DNA of 64,000 nucleotides. Origin: Streptomyces flavofungini (GTDB lineage Bacteria; Actinomycetota; Actinomycetes; Streptomycetales; Streptomycetaceae). The notes under the pieces were generated by a model that saw only the letters and a program-made list of their open reading frames with translations, made no database searches and had not been told where the DNA came from. The stretch's first letter is position 1; each line of letters opens with the position of its first letter. This document shows, one piece after another, positions 1 to 7,478 of the stretch. The translations under genes and the position numbers were made by a program. The stretch covers positions 4,042,501-4,106,500 of the forward strand of contig NZ_CP128846.1 of NCBI RefSeq assembly GCF_030388665.1. The letters run 5' to 3'.

Positions 1-66
1 TACTCACCCTCGCGGGCTTTCCTCCGGGCGCTTCCCTTCGGTGTTTCTTTTGTTCTTACGTTTCCG

Positions 67-72
67 ACTCTA
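67..72 (-). promoter_or_regulatory. rrn promoter -10 element, proximal
   Basis: Minus-strand TAGAGT within GATCTGATAGAGTC, an extended -10 form. It is the promoter nearest the 16S gene, 81 bp from the middle promoter. No clear -35 hexamer is visible. Confidence 0.6.
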
Positions 73-147
73 TCAGATCTTTCCGGCTTCCCGTTCCGAC
101 CCGATTTCCTCGGTGCTTTCCGGCCTTTCGGCCTTCCGGCGGTGTTG

Positions 148-153
148 ACTCTA
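148..153 (-). promoter_or_regulatory. rrn promoter -10 element, middle
   Basis: Minus-strand TAGAGT in the second copy of GATCTGATAGAGTC. A TTGACT lies upstream at 179-184, but 25 nt away, which is too far for an ordinary -35. Confidence 0.6.
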
Positions 154-227
154 TCAGATCCTTTCGGGCCTGATTCCCAGTCAACTTGGGCTGTCTTCAC
201 GGCTGTTGGGCCGTTCCGACGAGTGAG

Positions 228-233
228 ACTTTA
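228..233 (-). promoter_or_regulatory. rrn promoter -10 element, distal
   Basis: Minus-strand TAAAGT, 80 bp upstream of the middle element and in register with it. A weak TTAGGT at 252-257 is 18 nt upstream. Confidence 0.45.
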
Positions 234-491
234 GCGGAATCTCGGCTCCCGACCTAATCGGGGGCGTCCTCTCGAACGCGGACTCCTCATTTCATAAAAA
301 CGCATGGAAACGAGCCGACAGCGGCCTCTTCTGGAAACGAAGAAGCTGAGCATCGATCGCTTGAATGGTTCTTACGGAATGGCCGCCCGGGGACCGACCA
401 GTGGTCGGCGCTCACGTCGGGCAACTCGGAGAACACTACGTTCCGGGTCTGGACGTGTCAACTTCGGGCCTGGCCGCGCTACTGTGGGGAC

Positions 492-533
492 ATGACTACG
501 CATGCGCGCACCCATCAGTGGTGGGCCGCCTGA
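492..533 (+). CDS. trpS leader peptide with tandem Trp codons
   Basis: A 13-codon reading frame, MTTHARTHQWWAA, ends in TGA at 531-533. Two adjacent Trp codons (519-524) sit immediately before the first of a set of competing hairpins, which is the arrangement of a ribosome-mediated attenuator. The frame is too short for ordinary gene finding. In S. coelicolor the auxiliary, indolmycin-resistant tryptophanyl-tRNA synthetase gene is known to be controlled by such attenuation, and this window shares its neighbourhood. The leader should sense charged tRNA-Trp: scarcity stalls the ribosome on the WW pair and favours read-through into trpS. No strong Shine-Dalgarno is visible, though CTGTGGGGAC lies just upstream. 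Confidence 0.8.
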   Translation: MTTHARTHQWWAA

Positions 534-584
534 CGGCGGCCGAGCTCACGCATGCACTCAACGGCCGCCGCTTCGGCGGCCGTT
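524..584 (+). terminator. trpS transcription attenuator (competing hairpins)
   Basis: Region 1 (524-530, GGCCGCC, overlapping the second Trp codon) can pair with region 2 (535-541, GGCGGCC). Region 2 can instead pair with region 3 (563-569, GGCCGCC). Region 3 lies in the 5' arm of a perfect 10-bp hairpin, AACGGCCGCC at 560-569 with GGCGGCCGTT at 575-584. A ribosome stalled at 519-524 would mask region 1, allowing 2:3 pairing and preventing the 3:4 terminator. No U-tract follows, which is usual for Streptomyces terminators. Confidence 0.75.
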
Positions 585-657
585 CGCGTATCTCCCTCCG
601 GAGGTCCTGAACCCGGTCGCCGGGACGGCGGCCCCGTTCTGGAGGTGGAGAGCAGAG

Positions 658-1686
658 ATGACGCGGATCTTCAGTGGGGTCAAGCCGACCGGGCATCTGA
701 CGCTGGGGAACTACCTGGGGGCCATCCGGCAGTGGGCGGATGTGGATCAGTACCGGGCCGACGCGCTGTTCTGCGTCGTGGATCTGCACGCGCTGACCGT
801 CGAGCACGACCCCGGGCGGGTGCGCAGGCTCAGTAGGCAGGCGGCGACGCTGCTCCTGGCGTCCGGGCTCGATCCCGAGCGGTGCACCGTGTTCGTACAG
901 AGCCATGTGGACGAGCACGCGCGGCTGTCGTACCTGCTGGAGTGCGTCGCCACGGACGGCGAGATGCGGCGGATGATCCAGTACAAGGAGAAGTCCGCTG
1001 TCGAGCGGGCGCGGGGCGGGAGTGTGCGGCTCTCGCTGCTCACCTATCCGGTGCTGATGGCGGCGGACATCCTGGCGTACGGGGCCGACGAGGTGCCGGT
1101 CGGGGACGACCAGACGCAGCACGTCGAGCTGACGCGGGACCTGGCGGTGCGGTTCAACCAGCGGTACGGGCACGCGTTCGCGGTGCCGCGGGCGACGCGG
1201 CCGGAGGTGGCTGCGCGGGTCATGGACCTGCAGGAGCCGACGTCGAAGATGGGGAAGTCCCATGAGTCGGGGGCCGGGATCGTCTATCTGCTCGACGAGC
1301 CGGACGTGGTGCGGAAGAAGATCATGCGCGCCGTGACGGACAGTGGCGGCGAGGTCGTCTACGACCGGGAGGCCCGGCCCGGCATCTCGAACCTGCTGGA
1401 GATCCTCGCGGCTTGTGAAGGTGGGAACCCGAACGGCTTGAGCGGTGTATACGAGTCGTACGGAGCCTTGAAGAAGGACACCGCCGACGCCGTGGTGGAG
1501 CTTCTGCGGCCCGTGCGGGAGCGACACAAGGAACTGGTTGCGGATTCCGCGTATGTGGAGGAGGTGTTGCGGGCCGGGGCAGAGCGGGCGAGAGAGATGG
1601 CGAAACCGACGGTCGATGCCGCCTATCGGGCGATCGGGTTGCTGCCGGCGGTGCCCGAGCCGGTGCCGGTGAACGTGGCGCGGTAG
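658..1686 (+). CDS. trpS: tryptophanyl-tRNA synthetase, attenuated auxiliary type
   Basis: A class I aminoacyl-tRNA synthetase of 342 residues that charges tRNA-Trp in the cytoplasm. It has the HIGH-like segment PTGHLTLGNYLGA near the N terminus, the dimer-family core around residues 100-190, and the KMSKS-type loop PTSKMGKS. The start MTRIFSGVKPTG is chosen because the family begins there; a longer open frame from 502 has no family support. Placement after a Trp leader peptide and next to the GlxA-type regulator and proC matches S. coelicolor trpS1 (SCO3334) rather than the housekeeping copy. It probably serves as a regulated second enzyme, perhaps giving indolmycin tolerance. Its 3' end overlaps the convergent regulator gene by 64 bp. 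Confidence 0.93.
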   Translation: MTRIFSGVKPTGHLTLGNYLGAIRQWADVDQYRADALFCVVDLHALTVEHDPGRVRRLSRQAATLLLASGLDPERCTVFVQSHVDEHARLSYLLECVATDGEMRRMIQYKEKSAVERARGGSVRLSLLTYPVLMAADILAYGADEVPVGDDQTQHVELTRDLAVRFNQRYGHAFAVPRATRPEVAARVMDLQEPTSKMGKSHESGAGIVYLLDEPDVVRKKIMRAVTDSGGEVVYDREARPGISNLLEILAACEGGNPNGLSGVYESYGALKKDTADAVVELLRPVRERHKELVADSAYVEEVLRAGAERAREMAKPTVDAAYRAIGLLPAVPEPVPVNVAR

Positions 1687-2711
1687 GCGCGTGGGCTGGT
1701 GGCGAGGCGCGAGGCGAAGTGCTGGCGCATCGTGATCTCGCTGCCGAAGCCCGCGCGGCGGGCCACCTCGGGCATGGGCAGGTCGGTGCGTTCGAGGAGC
1801 TTCTGCGCGGCGGCGACGCGCTGGTCCAGGAGCCAGCGCAGGGGTGTGGTGCCGGTCGCGGCGGTGAAGTGCCGGGCGAACGAACGCGCCGACATGCCCG
1901 CCCTGGTGGCCAGGTCGGAGACGGTGAGCGGTTCCTGGAGGTGACGCAGGGCGTATTCACGGACCGTGGCGAGGGCGTCGGCGTCGCGGTCGGCGCGGGG
2001 TGTGGGGTGCTCGATGAACTGTGCCTGGCCGCCGGTGCGGAAGGGGGCGGTGACCATCGAGCGGGCGATGGTCGCGGCGGCTTCCGAGCCGTGGGCCGTG
2101 CGGACCAGGTGCAGGCACAGGTCGATGCCGGCCGCGGTGCCGGCGGCGGTCCAGATGTTGTCGTCCTCGATGAAGAGGGCGTCGGGTACGACGGTGACGT
2201 GGGGGTGATGGGTACGCAGGAGGTCGACGAGGTTCCAGTGGGTGATGGCGCGGCGGCCGTCCAGGAGGCCCGCCTGCGCCAGGGTGAAGGCGCCGCCGCA
2301 CAGGGCCGCGATCGTGATGCCACGCGCGTGGGCTCGGCGCAGGGCCTCCAGTAGTGGGGGTGGGGCCGGTGCCAGGTGGTCGTCCAGGCCGGGGACGACG
2401 ATCAGGTCGGTGCCGGTCAGCCGGTTCAACCAGGCGAGGGTGCGGTCGGGGGTGAGGGTGAGGCCGCCGCGCATGGGGACGGGGTCGGGGGCGGCGGCGA
2501 CGCGGTGGAGGTCGAAGGGGGGTACGCCGCGGTCGGTGCGGTCGGTGCCCCAGACCTCGGTGATCACGGAGACGTCGAAGGGGCGGATGGCCGGGAAGGA
2601 GAGGAGGGCGATGCGTTGAGAGTGGGGGGTGGAGGGCTGGGTGAGGGGTGGGGTGGGAGGCGGTGTGGCGTCGGGTGCGGTGGGAGGCGGTGTGGTGCGG
2701 GGTTCTGGCAC
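1623..2711 (-). CDS. GlxA/AraC-family transcriptional regulator
   Basis: About 362 residues. The N-terminal half is a DJ-1/PfpI-like domain (IALLSFPAIRPFDVSVI near residue 35, then the ALCGGAF nucleophile-elbow segment) and the C-terminal third is an AraC double helix-turn-helix (SDLATRAGMSARSFARHF and PEVARRAGFGS). Such regulators typically sense small metabolites through the inactive amidase-like domain. The GTG at 2711 is chosen because it leaves a 74-bp gap to the divergent hydrolase gene; the frame stays open to 2798 but would then overlap that gene. The Pro/Thr-rich start is probably disordered. The divergent layout suggests it controls the neighbouring isochorismatase-like gene. Its 3' end overlaps trpS. 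Confidence 0.85.
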   Translation of the reverse strand: MPEPRTTPPPTAPDATPPPTPPLTQPSTPHSQRIALLSFPAIRPFDVSVITEVWGTDRTDRGVPPFDLHRVAAAPDPVPMRGGLTLTPDRTLAWLNRLTGTDLIVVPGLDDHLAPAPPPLLEALRRAHARGITIAALCGGAFTLAQAGLLDGRRAITHWNLVDLLRTHHPHVTVVPDALFIEDDNIWTAAGTAAGIDLCLHLVRTAHGSEAAATIARSMVTAPFRTGGQAQFIEHPTPRADRDADALATVREYALRHLQEPLTVSDLATRAGMSARSFARHFTAATGTTPLRWLLDQRVAAAQKLLERTDLPMPEVARRAGFGSEITMRQHFASRLATSPRAYRATFTGTGSGTAGSNPIAR

Positions 2712-2785
2712 CGTGGCAGTAAACCATCGATCGGTGGCTTTTGTAGGCCTGGGGTGGTGGGGCTCCCGGCGGCAGCATCGTGGGC

Positions 2786-3382
2786 ATGGAGAACGCACTG
2801 AACATCGCGGAGAACGCGGCGCTGGTCGTCGTGGACGTGCAGAAGGGCTTCGAGGAGGAGGGGTACTGGGGCGCTCGGAACAATCCGGAGGCTGACGACA
2901 ACATCGCCGCGCTCATCGACGCGTGGCAGGCGACGGGGCGGCCGGTCGTGTTCGTACGGCATGACTCGCCGAAGCCGGAGTCGCCGCTGCGGACCGGCCA
3001 TGTGGGCAACGAGTTCAAGGAGTACGTCGAGCAGCGGCGCGGTAAGGGGGGTGGGGGTGAGCTGTTCGTGGCGAAGAGTGTGAGCTCGGCGTTCTACGGG
3101 ACGCCGGATCTGGACGCGTGGCTCAGGGAGGCCGGGGTTTCTCAGATCGTGGTGGCCGGGATTCAGACCAATATGTGCGCGGAGACCACTGCTCGGATGG
3201 GCGGGAATCTCGGGTACGAGGTGCTGTTCGCCTATGACGCGACGTACACCTTTGATCTGGTGGGGCCCTTTGGGTGGCGGCGGACGGCTGAGGAGATCGG
3301 GCAGGCCTCGGCTGTGTCGTTGCACGGGGGTGGGTTTGCTCGGGTGGTTCGGACGGGGGAGGTTTTGGGGGGCGTGGGGTAG
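2786..3382 (+). CDS. isochorismatase-family cysteine hydrolase
   Basis: 198 residues with the Asp-Lys-Cys triad of the isochorismatase-like hydrolases: D17 in LVVVDVQKGF, K97 in ELFVAKSVSS and C131 in TNMCAETTAR. The alpha/beta fold would hydrolyse an amide or vinyl-ether bond in a small metabolite; the substrate cannot be read from sequence (nicotinamide-like amides, biuret or N-carbamoyl compounds are possible). The start MENALN is used; a GTG two codons upstream is possible. It is transcribed away from the GlxA-type regulator, a common regulator-enzyme pairing, so induction by its substrate is plausible. Confidence 0.85.
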   Translation: MENALNIAENAALVVVDVQKGFEEEGYWGARNNPEADDNIAALIDAWQATGRPVVFVRHDSPKPESPLRTGHVGNEFKEYVEQRRGKGGGGELFVAKSVSSAFYGTPDLDAWLREAGVSQIVVAGIQTNMCAETTARMGGNLGYEVLFAYDATYTFDLVGPFGWRRTAEEIGQASAVSLHGGGFARVVRTGEVLGGVG

Positions 3383-3470
3383 GGGCGGTCCGAGGCGCCT
3401 GTGGTGGTCACGCCGGGGGCGGCCCGCTGGGGCCGGCCCACCGGGGTCGGGTTCGTGCGGGTGGGTGGCG

Positions 3471-4394
3471 TTAGGAGTTGTTGCCTGAGGCCAGTTCTCG
3501 GCTGCGGTCTCGGGCTGCTTCCAGGGCTGCGATCAGGGCGGCGCGGACGCCGTGGTTCTCGAGTTCGCGGATGGCGTTGATGGTGGTGCCCGCGGGGGAG
3601 GTGACGTTCTCGCGGAGCTTGACCGGGTGCTCGCCGCTGTCGCGGAGCATCACCGCCGCGCCGATGGCCGCCTGGACGATGAGGTCGTGGGCCTTGTCGC
3701 GCGGGAGGCCGAGGAGGATACCCGCGTCCGTCATCGCCTCCACCAGGAAGTAGAAGTACGCGGGGCCGGAGCCGGACAGGGCGGTACACGCGTCCTGTTG
3801 GGTCTCGGGGACTCGGAGCGTCTTGCCCACCGCGCCGAAGACGTCCTCCGCGTGGGCCAGGTCGGTGGCCGTGGCGTGGCTGCCGGCGGAGATCACGGAC
3901 ATGCCCTCGTCCACCAGGACCGGGGTGTTCGGCATGACGCGGATGACGGGGGTGGCGTCGGCCAGGCGCTCCTCGATGAACGCCGTGGTGATGCCAGCCG
4001 CCGCGCTGATCACGAGGGTGTCGGTGGTGACGTGCGGGGCGAGTTCGGCCAGGAGGGAGGCCATGTCCTGCGGCTTGCAGGCGAGGATCAGGATGTCCGC
4101 GCGCTTGGCGGCCTCGGCGTTGGTGAGGGGCTCCACGCCGTAGCGGGTGCGGAGTTCGTCGGCGCGCTCCTGGCGGCGGGCCGTGACCAGGAGGTCCGCG
4201 GGGGCGCGGCCGCTGCGGATCATTCCGCTGAGCAGGGCTTCGCCGATCTTTCCGGTGCCGAGGACGGCGACGACCTTCTGGTGCGGCTTGCTGGGGGTCT
4301 TCCGCTTGTTCGCGGTGCGCGGCTTGCTCGCGTCGTTCGCGGTGCGCGGCTCGCTCGCGGGCTGCTGCGTGCTCGACTTGGTCGGCTTGCTCAT
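3471..4394 (-). CDS. proC: pyrroline-5-carboxylate reductase
   Basis: 307 residues. It reduces 1-pyrroline-5-carboxylate to proline with NAD(P)H in the cytoplasm. The Rossmann motif VAVLGTGKIGEALLSG starts near residue 44, and the C-terminal dimerisation domain carries the family signature SGSGPAYFYFLVEAM and the SPAGTT segment. An N-terminal tail of about 40 residues is Lys/Ser/Thr-rich with two copies of a (S)EPRTAND/SKPRTAN-like unit, is not part of the enzyme fold and is likely disordered. The gene stands alone between the hydrolase and the ABC exporter genes. Confidence 0.93.
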   Translation of the reverse strand: MSKPTKSSTQQPASEPRTANDASKPRTANKRKTPSKPHQKVVAVLGTGKIGEALLSGMIRSGRAPADLLVTARRQERADELRTRYGVEPLTNAEAAKRADILILACKPQDMASLLAELAPHVTTDTLVISAAAGITTAFIEERLADATPVIRVMPNTPVLVDEGMSVISAGSHATATDLAHAEDVFGAVGKTLRVPETQQDACTALSGSGPAYFYFLVEAMTDAGILLGLPRDKAHDLIVQAAIGAAVMLRDSGEHPVKLRENVTSPAGTTINAIRELENHGVRAALIAALEAARDRSRELASGNNS

Positions 4395-4562
4395 GGGCGG
4401 GGCCCTCCCGGGGTGCGTCGTTCGTGGTCATCCTCGCATCGGGTGGGGGTGGGGTGGGGGTTTGTCCGGTGAGCGGACGGCGGAGGGCGGAGGCAGAGGG
4501 CGGCCGTCGCAGGGTGCGTCTGCCCTGATGGGTGCGGCTGCCTTCGCGGGGTGCGTCTGTCC

Positions 4563-5300
4563 TCATGGGGTGCGGCGGCGGAGGGTTGCCGCGCCGAGTG
4601 CCAGGACCAGGAGTGCGCAGGTCGCGACGATGGCCGCGTCGCGGATGAAGTCGCCCGTGATGTCGGGGTGGCGCAGGACCTCGTTCATGCCGTCGACCGC
4701 GTACGACATGGGGAGGACGTTCGAGATCCCCTCCAGGACCGGCTGCATGTTGTCGCGGGGTGTGAACAGGCCGCAGAGGAGCAGCTGCGGGAAGATCACC
4801 GCCGGCATGAACTGGACCGCCTGGAATTCGGAGGCGGCGAAGGCCGAGACGAACAGGCCCAAGGCCGTTCCGAGCAGGGCGTCCAGGAGGGCCACCAGGA
4901 GCAGGAGCCATGCCGAGCCCGTCACGTCCAGGCCAAGGGCCCACAGGGCCAGGCCCGTGGCCAGGGCCGACTGGATCACGGCGAGGGCGCCGAAGGCGAG
5001 GGCGTAGCCCGCGATGAGGTCGCCCTTCGCCAGGGGCATGGCGAGCAGGCGTTCCAGGGTGCCGGAGGTGCGTTCGCGGAGCGTCGCGATCGATGTCACC
5101 AGGAACATCGTGATCAGCGGGAAGACGCCCAGGAGTGATGCGCCGATCGAGTCGAAGGTGCGGGGGCTGCCGTCGAAGACGTAGCGGAGGAGCAGGAGCA
5201 TCACGCACGGGACCAGGATCATCAGCGCGATGGAGCGGGGGTCGTGGCGGAGTTGGCGTAGGACCCGGGCCGCGGTGGCGAGGGTTCGGTTCGCGTTCAT
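4563..5300 (-). CDS. ABC-2 type transporter permease
   Basis: 245 residues with about six hydrophobic segments (for example IALMILVPCVMLLLLRYVF and GVFPLITMFLVTSIATL), the ABC2_membrane domain with the ERTSGTLERLLAMPL loop before the third helix. It is the membrane half of an exporter with the ATPase gene 50 bp upstream on the same strand. Systems of this shape export drugs, lipids or polymers; the substrate is unknown. The start MNANRTLATAARVL is chosen by family comparison; the frame is open further upstream into the spacer but that text is Pro/His-rich and not protein-like. Confidence 0.9.
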   Translation of the reverse strand: MNANRTLATAARVLRQLRHDPRSIALMILVPCVMLLLLRYVFDGSPRTFDSIGASLLGVFPLITMFLVTSIATLRERTSGTLERLLAMPLAKGDLIAGYALAFGALAVIQSALATGLALWALGLDVTGSAWLLLLVALLDALLGTALGLFVSAFAASEFQAVQFMPAVIFPQLLLCGLFTPRDNMQPVLEGISNVLPMSYAVDGMNEVLRHPDITGDFIRDAAIVATCALLVLALGAATLRRRTP

Positions 5301-5350
5301 GAGAGCTCCGGGGAGGGGGAGGGGGAGGGCGTGTGGGTTGTTCGGGTGGG

Positions 5351-6160
5351 TCAGGGGGCGCTTGTCTTGGTTGCTTCGTTTGCCTTGTCCACTAGGTGGA
5401 GGAAGGCCGCTTCCACCGTTTCCGTCGCTGTGCGGGTGCGCAGGGCCTCGGGGGTGTCGTCGGCGAGGATCTCGCCCTCGCGCATGAGGAGCAGTCGGTG
5501 GCAGCGTTCCGCCTCGTCCATGACGTGGGACGACACGAGGATCGTGGTGCCCCTGTCCGTGGCGATGGCGTGGAAGAGGTCCCACAGGTCTCGGCGCAGG
5601 ACGGGGTCCAGGCCGACCGTGGGCTCGTCCAGGACCAGGAGTTCGGGGGCGCCCAGGAGGGCCACCGCCAGGGAGACGCGGTTGCGTTGGCCGCCGGAGA
5701 GGTTGGCCGCCAGGGCGTCCGCGTGCGTGGTGAGGTCCACCTCGGCGATGGCCCTCGCCACGTCCTCTTGGCGACGGGTCGCCGTGGCGCCGCGGCCCGG
5801 GGACAGGATCGCGGCGAAGTACTCCAGGTTCTGGCGGACTGTCAGGTCGTCGTAGACCGACGGGTCCTGGGTCACGTAGCCGATGCGGGAGCGGAGGGCG
5901 GGGGTGCCTGCCGGGTGGTTCAGGACGTTCAGGGTGCCTGTGACCTTGGCCTGGGTGCCGACGATCGCCCGCATCAGGGTGGACTTGCCGCAGCCCGAGG
6001 GGCCCAGCAGGCCCGTGATCTGGCCTCTCGGGACGGTGAAGGTGAGGCCTCTCAGGACTGTTCGGTGGCCTCGGGTGGCGGTGAGGGAGGCGGCTTCGAT
6101 GGCGGGAGCGAGGGGTGAGGGGCCGAGTGGGGATGGGGGCGGGGGCTCGTTATTCATCAT
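5351..6160 (-). CDS. ABC transporter ATP-binding protein (DrrA/CcmA type)
   Basis: 269 residues. It shows Walker A GPSGCGKST, the signature LSGGQRNRV, Walker B LLVLDEPTVGLD and the switch histidine in VSSHVMDE, so it is a complete nucleotide-binding subunit. It should power the ABC-2 permease encoded 50 bp downstream. The first ~20 residues are Pro-rich. Two ATG codons in tandem open the frame (6160 and 6157). A palindrome covering the start codon suggests control by a dimeric repressor and possibly a nearly leaderless transcript. Confidence 0.92.
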   Translation of the reverse strand: MMNNEPPPPSPLGPSPLAPAIEAASLTATRGHRTVLRGLTFTVPRGQITGLLGPSGCGKSTLMRAIVGTQAKVTGTLNVLNHPAGTPALRSRIGYVTQDPSVYDDLTVRQNLEYFAAILSPGRGATATRRQEDVARAIAEVDLTTHADALAANLSGGQRNRVSLAVALLGAPELLVLDEPTVGLDPVLRRDLWDLFHAIATDRGTTILVSSHVMDEAERCHRLLLMREGEILADDTPEALRTRTATETVEAAFLHLVDKANEATKTSAP

Positions 6161-6167
6161 GTGATGA
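6154..6167. promoter_or_regulatory. palindrome over the exporter start codon, possible operator
   Basis: TCATCA-TG-TGATGA is a perfect palindrome with 6-bp arms set in an AT-rich patch, directly over the ATG of the ABC ATPase gene. No regulator gene is adjacent. It could be a GntR- or PadR-like site, or chance symmetry created by the ATGATG start. Confidence 0.3.
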
Positions 6168-6279
6168 TTATGCGGGGTGGGGGGTGGGCCCCGTCAAGGG
6201 GTGGGGCGTGGGTGTCCCCTTCGGGCGGGGCAGTCTCCGCCGAGGCAGGCCGAAGCGGCGCTGCCTCGGCGATGAGTAC

Positions 6280-6415
6280 GTCGAGGCAGCGCGTCGGGAG
6301 TGACACGTCGGGGCAGCGCGTCGGGAGTGGCGGGGGTGGCGAGAGTGGCAGGGGTGCTGGGAGTGGCAAAGGTGCCGGGAGTGGCAGGGGTGGCGGGGGG
6401 GGCGGGGCCCCGGGG
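6280..6415. repeat. GC-rich imperfect tandem repeats
   Basis: Two copies of a unit containing GGCAGCGCGTCGGGAGTG at about 6280 and 6309 are followed by a run of GGGAGTGGCA(G/A)-like units. They fill the space between the exporter ATPase start and the 3' end of the methyltransferase gene. No reading frame here looks like protein. Confidence 0.5.
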
Positions 6416-7390
6416 TTAGTGGGGAGTGAGGGGCTTGCGTGTGACCGTCAGGTCCAGGGCGTAGGCCTCTTCCACCTGGTTGTCGGGGAAGAGGCCTGTC
6501 AGGCGGGCTCGTTCGGCGGCGAGGATCGGGGCCGCCCGGTCCGGGCCCAGGCTCGCGAAGTACGAGCGGCTGCCCAGGTGGGCCAGGTGCAGGGACAAGG
6601 GGATGCGGCGGGTCCAGTGCAGGCGGCGGTGGGTCGGGGCCAGGCCCGGGGCCACCGCCTCGATCACCGCCGCCGCGCCGCTGCTCACGCCGCTCGCGTG
6701 GTAGCCCGGCAGCAGGGACTTCAGGCGTGCCTCCTGCTCCGCCGCCCACTCGACGTCCGGGTCCGGCGTGTTCCACCACAGCGCGAGCGCGCCGCCGGGG
6801 CGCAGCACGCGCAGGGCCTCCGGTATCGACCTCGCCGGGTCCGTCCAGTGGAAGGCCTGGGCGTACGTGATGAGGTCCGCCGACCCGTCCGCCAAGGGCA
6901 ACGCGTCCCCCACCCCGCGTACGAGGGGGGTGTCCGGCAGGCTCGCCCGCAGCTGCGCGCCCATGCCCGGGCCGGGCTCCACCGCGATCACCCGCGCCCC
7001 GCGGTCCCGCAGCAGTCGGGTGGCGATACCCGTGCCCGCGCCCACGTCCACCGTCATGGCCCCCGCAGGGGAGCGTCCCGCCAGCTCCTCGATCGCGGCG
7101 AAGAGCTCGGGCGGGTAGCCGGGGCGGGCCTCCGCGTACTGGGTCGCCACCGTGTCGAAGGAGAGGGCGTGGGGCGGGGGTGCGCCCGTGGCCGCGCTCG
7201 CGTCCGGGGGTGAGGGCGGAGACGGGGTCGGGTACGGATTCGGGCTCGCGTCCGGGCTCGGGCCCGGGTTCAGGGGTGAGCTCGGGCTCGGGGCCGCACT
7301 CGGGCTCGGGCTCGGGCTCGGGGGCAGGCTCGGGCTCGGGCTCAGGGGCAGGCTCGGGCTCGGGAGTGGGTGGTCCTCGTGGCTCGGCAT
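6416..7390 (-). CDS. class I SAM-dependent methyltransferase with Pro/Ser-rich N-terminal tail
   Basis: 324 residues. From about residue 75 it is a Methyltransf_11-type enzyme: motif I MTVDVGAGTGIATRLL, the acidic loop VIAVEPGPGM, GDALPLADGSADLI and FHWTDP before LRVLRPGGALAL. It should transfer a methyl group from S-adenosylmethionine to an unknown acceptor. The first ~70 residues are almost only Pro, Ser and Leu with a few Asp and Asn, encoded by a GCTCGG-type hexanucleotide run (about 7240-7375). That tail is not found in the enzyme fold and may be repeat expansion. No GTG or ATG near the domain start gives a convincing alternative. Confidence 0.85.
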   Translation of the reverse strand: MPSHEDHPLPSPSLPLSPSPSLPPSPSPSPSAAPSPSSPLNPGPSPDASPNPYPTPSPPSPPDASAATGAPPPHALSFDTVATQYAEARPGYPPELFAAIEELAGRSPAGAMTVDVGAGTGIATRLLRDRGARVIAVEPGPGMGAQLRASLPDTPLVRGVGDALPLADGSADLITYAQAFHWTDPARSIPEALRVLRPGGALALWWNTPDPDVEWAAEQEARLKSLLPGYHASGVSSGAAAVIEAVAPGLAPTHRRLHWTRRIPLSLHLAHLGSRSYFASLGPDRAAPILAAERARLTGLFPDNQVEEAYALDLTVTRKPLTPH

Positions 7391-7478
7391 GAGGTCATCG
7401 TTGCCCCGTCGGCCGACCGCGCCGGGGTTCCCGGGAACGTCGTCCTGCTGCCTCGCCCCGCCGACGTAGCGCGCCCTG

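Larger units (their letters stand above)
1..300 (-). promoter_or_regulatory. rRNA operon promoter and leader region (16S lies beyond the left edge)
   Basis: Read on the minus strand, this stretch has the look of a Streptomyces rrn upstream region. It contains GATCTGATAGAGTC twice, a GGAAACGTAAGAAC-type transcript start zone, and near the edge the conserved leader text GGGAAGCGCCCGGAGGAAAG followed by GCCCGCGAGGGTGAGTA, which I recognise from precursor 16S leaders. Transcription runs leftward, so the 16S gene starts outside the window. Three TAnAGT-type -10 elements lie about 80 bp apart. The -35 regions are poor, as is common in Streptomyces rrn promoters. The match is from memory of family sequences; an alignment to known rrn leaders would settle it. 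Confidence 0.8.

Noticed and set aside
365..610. 81-codon frame running across the trpS leader
   Set aside because: It overlaps the attenuator in another frame, has no family resemblance, and ends in Arg-rich text.
3232..5208. Long open frame opposite proC and the ABC permease
   Set aside because: The Arg/Pro/Gly-only composition and full overlap with recognised genes mark it as a high-GC antisense artefact. The same applies to long antisense frames at 18893-20899, 23945-27421 (beyond the response regulator) and 60124-63324 (beyond NuoD).
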